Assembly: GCA_963752755.1 (NCBI GenBank)
Contig: CAVVZJ010000002.1
Span: 103,715 to 167,714 of the forward strand
DNA from: CAVVZJ01 sp963752755
GTDB taxonomy: Bacteria; Planctomycetota; Planctomycetia; Isosphaerales; Isosphaeraceae
Direction of reading: 5' to 3'
Length of the DNA stretch: 64,000 bases
Positions within the stretch are counted from its first letter, which is position 1. Every line of letters begins with the position of its first letter. Position numbers and translations under genes: made by a program. This document shows, one piece after another, positions 53,439 through 62,828 of the stretch. The notes below the pieces were generated by a model, which searched no databases, was not told the DNA's origin, and saw nothing but the letters and a program-made list of their open reading frames with translations.

Positions 53439-54746
53439 CAGGGCCAGCGCACATCAAATACGCTGTAATGACAGAACTTCGGTGAGGAAGTCGGTGTCGA
53501 GACTGCAAGAGATCATTTTGCCGCGCAGGCTGTCCTTTGTGGGATGACGCTTCAGGAGGGTCACGGCGAAACGCCGGAGCCAGCTCAGGTTGTTGCCCAG
53601 GGTCCGCTCGCGGGTGCGACTGTCGTCCTCGCGAAAGTTCACGTCCAGCACCCAGTGCATCGACTCGATGCCCCAATGGCCGCGAACCGCTTCGCCGAAC
53701 CGCTTGCCGCCGAGATAGCGAGGGCACAGGGAATTCCGCACCTCGTCGGACTCCGTGCCGTCGGCATGACGTGTGATCCGCACCGAGTAGCCGATCGCCT
53801 TCACCCACGGCCAGTCCTTCGCCGGCCCGAACTCATGCGGCACCTTCGCGAGATAATACGAACGTTCGTCGATGCGGCCGTGTCCCTCGTCGAGCGTCTC
53901 ATGGTACCGGTAGCGGAGGTCTTCCAGGTCGCGTTCCAGGTGATCGAGGAAGAAGGTTTGGATCGTGGCCAGGAGCTTCGGCTGGTTGTCCTTGACGGCG
54001 ATGACGCCGTCGCCTCCACCGGTGACGACCTGCTCGACGATCTCCTTCTGACAACCCATGGCATCCACGGTGATGAGCGTGCCGGCCAACTCGATCTGCC
54101 CCAGGCGCTGCGGGATGGCCGTGATTTCGTTGGACTTCGCGTCGGTCGCGACCTGGCCCAGGGCGATCCCCTCCTCGCTGGCCCAGGCGCTGACGATGTG
54201 CAGCGCGCCGAGGTCCTTGGCCGTGTCGTGCGACCGGCGACAGGTCTTGCCGTCGATGGCGACGAGACGCTCGGGGTGGTCGGCGTCGGTCGAAATCGCG
54301 TCACTGATCCAGGCCGGGAAACAGCGTTGGAAGGCCTCGGGCTTCAGTGCCACGAGCAGCCGCCGGATGCAGTCGCGCGAGGGGATGCCGTTGGCCAAGG
54401 CGAGGTGCTGAGCCAACCACGCGGTACGATGCTTGGCCCAGCGGTGGATGGCGGTCGGGCCATCGCACCCGCAGATGATGCCGCCGACGGCGATGACCGC
54501 GATATCGACCAGGAGGTGCTTGCGGTTGCGCGTGTGCCGGGGGTCGCTGAGCGATTCGAAATACGAGCCGATGGAACCGACATCAACGAGCTGGGCCATG
54601 GAGGTCGTCCTTGGATCGGTCGGTGCCGAGTTCCGCGCCGGACCGAGGCATGCGGCAACCCGCTGACGACGATCGGATCAAGGAGATCGAGCGGTGCTCC
54701 ATCGCGCCAGACCGCCCAGCCCCTACAGTTATGCGCGCTGGCCGTG
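53439..54746 (-). mobile_element. ISAs1 family insertion sequence, copy 2
   Basis: 1,308 bases. Ends CAGGGCCAGCGCACAT (53439) and ATGCGCGCTGGCCGTG (to 54746). A ten-base target duplication GGCGGTGATC is present at 53429-53438 and 54747-54756. Removing the element restores the IS701-like reading FAEWITALAINPEEHT. This gives the order: IS701-like first, then ISAs1 copy 2. Confidence 0.93.
53454..54599 (-). CDS. ISAs1 family transposase, copy 2
   Basis: 381 residues, intact. SYFESLSDPRHTRNRKHLL, VAIDGKTCRRSHDTAKDLGA, LHIVSAWASEEGIALGQVAT, ITVDAMGCQKEIVEQV, and HWGIESMHWVLDVNFREDDS with the Glu. This is the common 'H-repeat-associated' type. The start ATG 54599 is in good position, about 150 bases inside the element end. 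Confidence 0.94.
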   Translation of the reverse strand: MAQLVDVGSIGSYFESLSDPRHTRNRKHLLVDIAVIAVGGIICGCDGPTAIHRWAKHRTAWLAQHLALANGIPSRDCIRRLLVALKPEAFQRCFPAWISDAISTDADHPERLVAIDGKTCRRSHDTAKDLGALHIVSAWASEEGIALGQVATDAKSNEITAIPQRLGQIELAGTLITVDAMGCQKEIVEQVVTGGGDGVIAVKDNQPKLLATIQTFFLDHLERDLEDLRYRYHETLDEGHGRIDERSYYLAKVPHEFGPAKDWPWVKAIGYSVRITRHADGTESDEVRNSLCPRYLGGKRFGEAVRGHWGIESMHWVLDVNFREDDSRTRERTLGNNLSWLRRFAVTLLKRHPTKDSLRGKMISCSLDTDFLTEVLSLQRI

Positions 54747-54854
54747 GGCGGTGATCCACTCGGCGAAGCGTCGGAAGCCAGGCCGGGGGAACACCCAGGC
54801 GAAGGAGAAGAGCCGCGATTGCCAGATCGGCCAGAGCGGGATAGCGTGCGTCAT
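54747..54854 (-). pseudogene. IS701-like transposase, N-terminal fragment
   Basis: ATG 54854, preceded by AGGAGAG, reads MTHAIPLWPIWQSRLFSFAW, then FPRPGFRRFAEWITA, where ISAs1 copy 2 cuts it. It continues in frame at 53438 after removing that element. Together the two fragments give about the first third of an IS701-like transposase. Confidence 0.8.
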
Positions 54855-55175
54855 GAGGTCTCTCCTGGTGCGGTGCCCGATGGGATGGTGACCACCCGGC
54901 AGGTGCCGCTCAGGAGACGCCTCGCTCAATACATAACAGCCGTTCAGTTCGAGTACAGCTATTCCGGGAAACTACTGCTTAAACAAGCGAGGTTTTGGCC
55001 GTCGAGTCAGGTTGGCTTACCACTTCCAAACCTACGGACGACGAACCATGGGGCACCGCCGCCCCGTCACTTCACAACCTGATTCCTGTCATCTTCCCCT
55101 CGCTCTTCTCCCTCGCGGCTCTGGGCGCCTCGGTTGACCGGGACATCCCGATCCCGGCTTCGTTCTCACTGGACT
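54855..55175. other. Spacer between IS remnants
   Basis: 321 bases. An AT-rich patch (54920-54990, with AATACATAACAGCC and CTGCTTAAACAAGCG) probably is the left end region of the IS701-like element or of the host sequence. No gene or clear inverted repeat was found. Confidence 0.45.
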
Positions 55176-56687
55176 TCACCACCGCAGGGCATCAACCACC
55201 CCCAGGAACACTCCTGGCCACTCGTTCCACGACAACAGCCGATACGGCACTCGGCGGCCACCGCGGACGATTTGGCAGGGCATCAGGATGATCGCGTTCA
55301 CGAACCGCTTGAACTCCATCCGCAACCGACCTCGCTTCTGCTCGCGATGAACTTCCTGGGTCTGCGGGTGCTCCGGCACCGCCAACGCGAACCACGCCTT
55401 CAGGTTCCACGCCAGCGCCGTCATCACCAGGTCCGCCCCGTTGCTCACCAGGTTGTCCACCGTCGCTCGCAACGCGTGCACGCCCCCCTGCAATGACGCG
55501 ATCCGGTTCTCCTGGTCGCAGCGATCGTTCGCCTTGAAGACCCGCGCCCGCGGCGGGCCCTTGCGGTCGTGGGTTCAGGAGAACCGGTAACGGATCTCGT
55601 CGAACCGCCGCCTCTGACTCGCCTCGACCCGGATCGTCTGGCGGACGCGGATCAGCCGGTACGCCCGCCGGCAGGCCGTCGGTCGGTACGCGACCTCGGC
55701 CACGTCCTCACGGACCCGGGTCAACGTCTGGAACCCACGCTCGCGGACGCTCCGGTCCGGGATTTTCTCGGGGCGCTTCCGGGGCTTCCCCTGGGCCGTG
55801 TACTGCGGCCGCCGTTGCAGCTCAGCCCAGTCCGACGCGAGCCGGTCCTCGGCCATCGCCTTGAGGTGGGGCATGGCGTCGATGCCGAAGAGGAAGGTCA
55901 CGGCCTCGGCGTCCCAGGCGTCGCGTGGCCTGGTCGGGGTGAAGTCAGTGTCGCCGCGGAGGTAGCTCGTGCGGAAGCCGGCGCCGCGGCCGGGCCGGAT
56001 CGCCAGGTCGATCTGTTCGGCGGCGCCCTCGTGCGAGGGCCGGTTGACGAGGCTGAGCACCTCCCCGGTGTTGGCCCGGGAAACGATCAACGGGTGATAA
56101 CCCCAGGTGCCGTCGTGGGCGATATCGACGCCCGGCTTGCCGCCGGCGGCGGTGGCGACGAGCGAGCCGTCGGCGTCGATGACGGCCGCGTCGAAGAAGG
56201 GCGACGGCAACTGTTTCCCGACCTTGACCCGGGTCTGATCGAAGACGTCCTGGAGGGTCTCGACGTCGTCGGGGGGAAGCGGCGGCCGAAGTCGCCGGCG
56301 GTGGTGGGGTCGGGGATCCGGTCGGCGTCGAGGGCATCGAGGAAGACGATGTCGTCGCGTCGCAGCTCGATGTCGTCGCGGCAGGTCCCGTGGCCCAGGG
56401 CGTTGTAGGCGAAGTTCAGGACCTGGTCCGACTCGTGGCAGGGGAAGTGGAACGTGAGCAGGTGGAGCCGATGGTCGATGGCCTCGGCCAGGCCGAGCTT
56501 GCGGCACGCGCAACGGGATGGCGCCGATGCCGCCGCAGGCGATGGCCCGGGTCTTGGTGGCGACCTCGGAGTGGATCTTCGAGGCGGAGCAGACCGGGTC
56601 GGGCGAAGGTGCGGTGACGGGCCGGTCGAGTCGTCGGCGGCTTTGGCGCTTGCCGGCGGCGTGGTGGCGGTGGGGAATCGGCTTCAC
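55176..56687 (-). pseudogene. IS1380 family transposase, nonsense and frameshift mutations
   Basis: From GTG 56687 (KPIPHRHH...), the frame reads SEVATKTRAIACGGIGAI, shifts near 56505 to KLGLAEAIDHRLHLLTFHFP, FAYNALGHGTCRDDIELRRD and ADRIPDPTTAGDFGRRF, and shifts back near 56285 to DDVETLQDVFDQTRVKVG, AVIDADGSLV, DIAHDGTWGYHPLIVS and YLRGDTDFTPT. An in-frame TGA at 55575-55577 then interrupts it; beyond this, ALRATVDNLVSNGADLVMTA and AWNLKAWFALAVPEHP complete the family's C-terminus. Inactive. Confidence 0.85.
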
Positions 56688-56771
56688 TCGAAATCTCCTC
56701 GGGGTTGGGCCAGGGGATCGGTGTACGTTGATCCAATGTGCCGCAAACCCTGGGAGATTTCGAGTTTTCTC

Positions 56772-58277
56772 GAGACTGTAGCAGCAAAGTAGATGATCTT
56801 CACGGTCCCGCACGGGCTTGATGCAGGGCTTTCGTGGTCCGTGACCGGCCCTCGGCCCGCTGCTCCCGGTGCATGTCCAAGGCCATTCGCTGCCGGATGG
56901 GCTCCGCCGTCCGTACCGAGTAGACGCTCCGCTGGGCTTTGCGGTAGCGGCGGTTGCCCCGCTCCACCGCGTTGCTCGTCCCCGGCAACAGCGTGTCGTC
57001 CAGGTACGTCAGCGCCTTCTCCAGGTTCGGCGTGTACAGCTTCTCCCGGGCCCGGCCGATCCGCTTGAAGCGTCGCACTCGCGCCCGCAGCTTCGCCAGG
57101 CGGGCCAAGGCCGTAGCCGCTCGGCAGCGGCGGTCGAACAAGCGGTAGACCTCGTCCAGGATCGACCGCAGGGTTCGCAGTTGGGTCAGGCCTCGTGTGA
57201 TCCGCCGCAACCTCCGCCCCTCGGCGGCCGTGAGCTTCTTCCGGACGAACAGGTGTCGGTGCTCGAAGAGGTCGTCGATCCGTTGCTCCTGGCGTTTGGC
57301 TCGTCGCACCTCCCGGGATTGGTCCTTCTTGGGACGACCCCGTGGTCGCTTGGGCAGCCGGGCCTGCATCTCCTTGCGGAGCTTCGCCAACGCGTGCCGC
57401 ACGGCCTTGGTGATCTCTTTGAGGACGGGGAACCGACAGACCTGATGGGGCACACTGGGGAAGACCGCCGCCAAGGGAGCCGGATCGAGGTTCGAGCCGT
57501 CGGTGGTGACGCCTCGGGTCGTCAGGCCACGAGCATCGCAGTGGGCCTTGAAGTCGCGGAGCAAGGCGCGGATGTCATCCCGGGTCGGGTCCTTCTCCAG
57601 GACCCGGTACATCAGCCGTGTGAAGGTCCGGTTATCGACCAGCGACAAAACGCAGAACGGGCCGTCGTACAGCTCATCGACGGCGATGTCGCCGCTGGAG
57701 CTCTCAAGGCCGCGGGCGAGGGAGTCGGCCTCGATGCGGCGGGCCGCCTTTTCCCCCCGGCCTCGACCCAGTTCTGGATCGTGGCGTGGGGGACGAAGAC
57801 GCGGTGATCGCGCCAGCGGTGCCAACTCGCCGACCGATACGGCAGGCCGTCCTCGACGACCAGACGGACAGCCGTCGGCTGCACCCGATGGGTGTAGTGG
57901 CATTGGGGCAGGGCCAGGTCGGCCAGGTCGGCGTTGAAGCACCGGCGGCAGTCGGGGCAGCGATGCTTGGAGTAGGTGACCACGATGTCGATCGGCCGGC
58001 CGGTCCGGGTGTCGCCGAGATCATGGAGGGTCCGCTGCCCTTGGTTGCAGCGCGGGGCCGATCGGCCGCAGCGGGGGCACTTGCGGCTGCGGAAGTCGCG
58101 GCTGCGGCGTTCGACTCGCGGGGTAGGCAGGTCCTCGACCCGGGTGATCCCCTCGGTGGCGTCCGGGACAGAGTCGCCTGGCCGATCCATAACCGGTCCC
58201 TCCTGACGAGATCCTCGCCAGAAGGACGGTTTACACGCGACAGGGCGGGGTCGCGACTACTTTGTTGCTACAGTCTC
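56772..58277 (-). mobile_element. ISL3-like insertion sequence, copy 2
   Basis: 1,506 bases. Ends GAGACTGTAGCAGCAAAGTAG (56772) and CTACTTTGTTGCTACAGTCTC (to 58277); 20 of 21 bases are complementary. Target duplication GTTTTCTC at 56764-56771 and 58278-58285. It landed just beyond the 5' end of the IS1380 gene. Confidence 0.92.
56800..58190 (-). pseudogene. Zinc-ribbon DDE transposase (ISL3-like), one frameshift
   Basis: Starts MDRPGDSVPDATEGITRVED, with a zinc ribbon SRKCPRCGRSAPRCNQGQ and HRCPDCRRCFNADLADLA, a helix-turn-helix part (WHRWRDHRVFVPHATIQNWV), then a break near 57750 in a G6A4 run. The second frame gives EKAARRIEADSLARGLES, IAVDELYDGPFCVLSLVD (Asp), GVTTDGSNLDPAPL (Asp) and LPGTSNAVERGNRRYRKAQR (Glu). 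One added or lost base in the homopolymer would restore it; it may be an error. Confidence 0.82.
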
Positions 58278-58326
58278 GTTTTCTCTCACCAATCACGCGG
58301 CTTCAGCCTCGGACCACGCTTGGTTA

Positions 58327-59370
58327 GAGCGATTTCCTGTTGACTGTAGCGGTTGACAGGATTATCCCTTGGAGGCTATGGAGGGCCCGAGGGATGAGAG
58401 CCTACTCGACCGACCTGCGGGAGCGGGTCGTCGCCGCCTGCGACGCCGGCGACGGCACCCGCGAGCAGATCGCCGCCCGCTTCTCCGTCAGCGTCGCCTG
58501 GATCCGCAAGCTGCTGCGGCAGCGGCGCGAGACCGGCTCGATCGCCCCCAAGCCGCACGGCGGCGGCCGGGCGCCGGCCTTCGACGCCGAGGCCGCCGAG
58601 CGGCTCCGCGAGGCGGTCCGGGCCGACGACGACGCCACGCTGGAGGAGCTGGCCCGCGCCGCCGGCGTCGCCTGCTGCCCGTCGGCGGTGCACCGGGCCC
58701 TGGTACCGCCTGGGCATCTCGCGAAAAAAAAGTCGCGGCGGGCGGCCGAGCAGGACCGCCCGGAGCTGAAGGCCGAGCGGGCGGCCTGGCGGGAGGAGTT
58801 CGCCGGCATCGACCCCTCGCGGCTGGTCTTCGTCGACGAGACGCGGGGCGAGCACGGCGATGGACCGCACGCACGGCCGCGCCCCCAGCGGCGTGCGGGT
58901 CGACGGCCCGGTGCCGCACGGCCACTGGAAGGTCGTCACGCTGACGGCCGCCGTGCGGCTCGGCGGCGTGCCGGAGCCGGCGTGCCTGGCCTTCGACGGG
59001 GCGACCGACTCGGCCTGCTTCGAGGCCTACGTCGGCGAGTGCCTGGTGCCGGCGCTGCGGCCCGGCGACATCGTGGTGATGGACAACCTGGCCTGCCACA
59101 AGACGGCCGAGGTGGCGGCGGCTGATCGAGGCGGCCGGGGCCGAGGTGCGCTACCTGCCCGCCTACAGCCCGGACCTCAACCCGATCGAGCGGCTGTTCA
59201 GCAAGCTCAAGGCCTGGCTGCGTTCGGCGGCGGCGCGGACCGTCGATGAGCTGATCGGGGCGATGGGCGACGCCCTGCGGGCCGTCCGGCTCGCCGACAT
59301 CCGGGGGTGGTTCGCCCATAGCGGATATCGAGCCCTCGGATCAAGCGGCACACTCAATGAGAAACCGCTC
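58327..59370 (+). mobile_element. IS630 family insertion sequence, copy 1
   Basis: 1,044 bases, ends GAGCGATTTCCT (58327) and, as complement, GAGCGGTTTCTC (to 59370). TA flanks both ends (58325-58326, 59371-59372). The transposase is frameshifted. Confidence 0.85.
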
Positions 59371-59373
59371 TAA
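58394..59373 (+). pseudogene. IS630 family transposase, at least three frameshifts
   Basis: MRAYSTDLRERVVAACDAGD starts the helix-turn-helix domain (QIAARFSVSVAWIRKLLRQR). Breaks lie near 58710, 58855 and 59118. The catalytic core is readable: LVFVDET (Asp), IVVMDNLACHKTAEV (Asp) and LPAYSPDLNPIERLFSKLKA (Glu). The stop TAA at 59371-59373 is made from the target TA plus one host base. Confidence 0.85.
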
Positions 59374-59398
59374 GGGTTAATGCTGTTCGTTGTTATTT

Positions 59399-60906
59399 CT
59401 ACTGTCTGAAGTCGCTTGAACGGTCGCAAGGCTTTTTGTACTAGTACCTTCCAAAGGACATCACTCGATGGAAGGAGGCACCTGAGATGGAGCCCCGATA
59501 CCAACGCCGTAAGGAACAACTCCTCGCTGACTGCCAGGTCCCTCCCACCCTCTTCCGCGGGGTCATGAGCCGGCTGGAGTCCTTCGCCCAACCGTTGGTC
59601 GCCTCGCTCCCCAGTCCGGAGAGTCGGACGCACTCCCGGACCTACCTCGCCGGCCTGCTGTCCGACGTCGAGCGCAAGAACGCCGAGGCGATCGCCTCTC
59701 GCTACGACCTCGACCGCCAGACGATCCAGCGGTTCGTCGGCGAAGTGGACGGGAACCATGACCCGCTGATCGGAGCACTGACCCGCCAGGTCGCCGGCGC
59801 GATCGGCCGGCCCGACGCCGTGCTCGTGTTCGACCCCTCGGCCTTCCCCAAGAAGGGGGCCGCCTCGGTCGGCGTGCAGCGGCAGTGGTGCGGCCGGCTC
59901 GGCAAGGTCGACAACGGCCAGGTCGGCGTCTTCCTCGGCTACGTCAGCGACGACGAGCAGGCCCTGGTCGACTTCCGGCTCTACTTGCCCCGCGAGTGGG
60001 CCCAGGACCGGAAGCGCCGCCAGAAGGCCGGCGTCCCCAAGGGCGTCAAGTCCCGGACGCGGCACGAATTGGCCCTGGAGATGCTTCCGCGGCGCGGCGG
60101 GGTGCTGCCGCACGGCTGGGTCGCCAGCGACGACGAGATGGGCCGGCCCGCATGGTTCCGCAAGCGGTTGGCCTGCGATGGGGAGTGTTACCTGCTGGCC
60201 GTGCCCTCGCACACGTCCGTCCGCGACCTGGAGGAACCGCCGCCGCCGTATGGCGGTCACGGTCGCCGGCCCAAGGCCCCATTCCGTCGGGTGCAGACCT
60301 GGTGCGCGGCGATGCCGGTGGAGGCCTGGACGAAGCTCAGGGTTCGGGACGGCGAGAAAGGCCCCCTGGAGGTCGAGAGCGTCGCCCGGCGGGTCGAGTC
60401 GAAGGTCGCCCGGCGGGTCGTCGGGTTCGAGGAGACGCTGGTGGTCGTGCGGTACAGGGACGGCGGTGTGCTCAAGCACGACTACCACCTTTCCCACTCC
60501 GCGGCCGGTACGCCGCTGGTGGAGTTCGCCCGGGTGGCCAAGGCGGAGCACCGGATCGAGGAGGGCCTGAAGCGGTCCCAGAGCGAGGCGGGGTTGGGGG
60601 AATATCAGGTGCGGAACTGGCGCGGGTGGCACCACCACATGACGCTGTCCCTGATCGCGACGTGGTTCCTCGTGGTGGAGGGGCGTCGGGGGAAAAAAGG
60701 CGGTCCCGGCGCGGACCGTGCCGCAGGTGCGGCTAGGGCTGGCGCTGATCCTGCACCGGGCCAGCGGTTGCGACGCGCCGAGTCGGGTCGCGCGCGAGAG
60801 AACGCGCCGGCTGGAGCGGAACGAGTCGGCACGGCTCTACCATTACAAAGCACGTAATCAAATGGCACTATTGAGGATCAGTCCGCACGAGCGGCCTAGA
60901 CAGTAG
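59399..60906 (+). mobile_element. IS701 family insertion sequence
   Basis: Short inverted ends CTACTGTCT (59399-59407) and AGACAGTAG (60898-60906) enclose one transposase gene; the outer limits may extend a few bases more. The target duplication was not resolved. It begins 28 bases after IS630 copy 1. Confidence 0.7.
59487..60906 (+). CDS. IS701 family transposase (one frameshift)
   Basis: About 470 residues. EPRYQRRKEQLLADCQVPPT, then LSDVERKNAEAIASRYDLDR, VLVFDPSAFPKKGAASVGVQ with the catalytic Asp, and WVASDDEMGRPAWFRKRLAC with the second Asp. The Glu lies in AKAEHRIEEGLKRSQSEAGL. The frame breaks near 60695 in a G5A6 run; the next frame carries PQVRLGLALILHRASGCDAP and ends at TAG 60904-60906, inside the right inverted repeat. 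Different from the IS701-like gene split at 53-54 kb. Confidence 0.85.
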
Positions 60907-60990
60907 AATTATGATCCGAAGCTATACCGGTTTAGCGGGTCGCCGTAGGCGACTCGATGCGAATCTGTTGAGCGATGCCCTTATCCGGGT

Positions 60991-62376
60991 TCATGCCGAG
61001 GCGATGTGGTCGAACGCCAGGCGATGACCGGCGCCACGGCGCAGCAACTCCGCCAGCGTCCCGAGGATGTCCCGGCCCTGGCGGCCCAACGTCCGCAGGA
61101 CGCTCATCAGGACCGCATGCGTCTCCGCACCCGGCTCCGTCCGGTTCCCCGCCGAGAGCTTCCGCACCACCACCGCCGGGCGGATCTCCCGCTCGGCCAG
61201 CAGGTTCGTCCCGTCCACCTCGTCGTGGTCGAGGAACCGCAGTACCGAGTCCCGGTGCTTGCGCAGCAGCCGGGCCAGCCGGGCATTGTCCGGGTCGCTG
61301 TACCGACCGGCCAGCAACCGGCGCCAGGCCGCATGCAGCCGGCCCCGGGCCACGGCGTCCCCATGGGCGCCGATCCGGCCCCGCCGCCGCAGCAGGTCCA
61401 GGGCCTTGCGCAGCAGCGCCGCTACCCGGCTGGGGAATCGCACCGCCCCCCGCACCTTCGAGCGGGCCAATTCCGAGCACCGCCGCAGCAGGTGGGCCGC
61501 ACACTTGCTCTTGCGGTACGGCAGCGGGTCATAGGCCGGGAAGCAGTCGCTGACCAGCACGCCCCGGTCGTCCTCGCCCAGCACCTCCTCGGCCACCTCG
61601 TGCCCCCGGCTGCGGCGGATCAGGCAGATCGTGGCGTGGCGGTCGGCGAAGTCCCACAGCCAGGCCGGATGGCCCCCGATCTTCCAGCCCGTCTCGTCGG
61701 CGTGCTGCACCGGGCGGCATCGGGCCGCCTCGATCAGCCGCCGGTAGCTGGGCCGGGCCCGCCGCCGCAGGCGGTGGCCGCTGCGGACCAGCGTCGAGGG
61801 GGCGACGGCCACGCCACCGAGGGTCTCGAGCGCCCGTGCGACCTTGCGGTACGGGACGCCGAGCCGATGCTTCAGGTCGGCGGCGAAGGCCAGCAACCGG
61901 GGGCCCAGTGGCCCGGCGGCGGCGGCGAGGGCGTCGGAGGTCTGCCCGGGGTGGCGGCCCTGGATGCGGCGTCGGCACCGCGGGCAGCGGGCGACCGGGA
62001 CCCGGAAGCGGACGACGACCGGTTCGGGCTCGGGGAGGTCGATCGGAAACTGGTCGTGGATGGTGACCGGGGCATCGTCCAGCGGAGCCCGGCAGCCGGG
62101 GCAATCCTCGGGCAGGGGGACTTCGACGATGCGGGAGACCTGCCCCGGTGACGGAGCCGCCCGATGGGCAGGCGGATGACCGGGCTTGCGCCCCGGTCGC
62201 TTGCGTCGGACCTTGGGCGGCCCCTTCGAGAAGGGGGCGGCCTGACGCTTGCCGGCCCGGCGGGCCTCCTCCAGTTCGGCCTTGAGGCGGTCGGTCTCGG
62301 CCTGCAACCGAGCGCGCTTCGCCTCCAGCTCCCGGATGAGGCGGGCTTGCTGTCGGGTCAGTGCGCAGTTCGTCAT
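60991..62376 (-). CDS. tnpC: IS66 family transposase (TnpC)
   Basis: 461 residues, intact. An N-terminal coiled coil (LEAKRARLQAETDRLKAELE), a zinc-binding part (ARCPRCRRRIQGRHPG), then the core: VQHADETGWKIGGHPAWLWD (Asp), GVLVSDCFPAYDPL (Asp) and DGTNLLAEREIRPAVVVRKL (Glu). The C-terminal tail after it is usual for TnpC. No tnpA/tnpB genes are next to it, so this is a single-gene IS66. Possible inverted ends GCGGGTCGCCG near 60935 and AGCGACCCGG near 62448 were not proven. Confidence 0.93.
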   Translation of the reverse strand: MTNCALTRQQARLIRELEAKRARLQAETDRLKAELEEARRAGKRQAAPFSKGPPKVRRKRPGRKPGHPPAHRAAPSPGQVSRIVEVPLPEDCPGCRAPLDDAPVTIHDQFPIDLPEPEPVVVRFRVPVARCPRCRRRIQGRHPGQTSDALAAAAGPLGPRLLAFAADLKHRLGVPYRKVARALETLGGVAVAPSTLVRSGHRLRRRARPSYRRLIEAARCRPVQHADETGWKIGGHPAWLWDFADRHATICLIRRSRGHEVAEEVLGEDDRGVLVSDCFPAYDPLPYRKSKCAAHLLRRCSELARSKVRGAVRFPSRVAALLRKALDLLRRRGRIGAHGDAVARGRLHAAWRRLLAGRYSDPDNARLARLLRKHRDSVLRFLDHDEVDGTNLLAEREIRPAVVVRKLSAGNRTEPGAETHAVLMSVLRTLGRQGRDILGTLAELLRRGAGHRLAFDHIASA

Positions 62377-62504
62377 AGGACGGCGTGGCTCCGCTCATGG
62401 ACGGAGTTTTACCCGATGAGGGGCGTCCGACGCGAGAAATCAGCGGTCAGCGACCCGGTAACCGCAGATCGCCCACCGATGCCCCACGCGACACCCTGAG
62501 GACG

Positions 62505-62828
62505 ATGGCCGTGAGCCGACCGCAGGTCCTGATCGTCGGCGCCGGGCCGACCGGTCTGATCCTCGCCCTCTGGCTGGCGAGGGCCGGGACCCCGTCCCGC
62601 CTGATCGACAAGAACCCCGGCCCGGGGCTGGCCTCCCGTGCGATGGCCGTCCAGGCCCGGACCCTCGAGTTCTACCGCCAGCTCGGCATCGCCGACGAGG
62701 TCGTCGCCGCCGGGTTCCGGCTCGACCGGCTGCACCTCCGCAATCGGACGCGGGAGCTGGCCGTCGCCCGGCTGGGGGACGTCGGCTCGGGCATCAGCCC
62801 GTACCCGTTCGCGCTGAGCTTCCCCTAG
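62505..62828 (+). pseudogene. FAD-dependent monooxygenase, N-terminal fragment cut by IS630
   Basis: Reads PQVLIVGAGPTGLILALWLA, an FAD-binding GxGxxG Rossmann motif, then PSRLIDKNPGPGLASRAMAV and RTLEFYRQLGIADEVVAAGF, as in PheA/TfdB-type aromatic hydroxylases. After about 105 residues it meets TAG formed at the IS630 junction. The rest of the gene should lie beyond the right end of the IS, outside the window. It was probably an intact host gene before the insertion. Confidence 0.85.

Noticed and set aside
59371..60910. Target duplication of the IS701 element
   Set aside because: Flanks around CTACTGTCT/AGACAGTAG (ATTT versus AATT) do not match exactly, so none is reported.
60930..62460. 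Exact ends and target duplication of the IS66 element
   Set aside because: GCGGGTCGCC near 60935 and GCGACCCGG near 62450 are complementary, but no matching 8-base flanks were found, so limits are not claimed.
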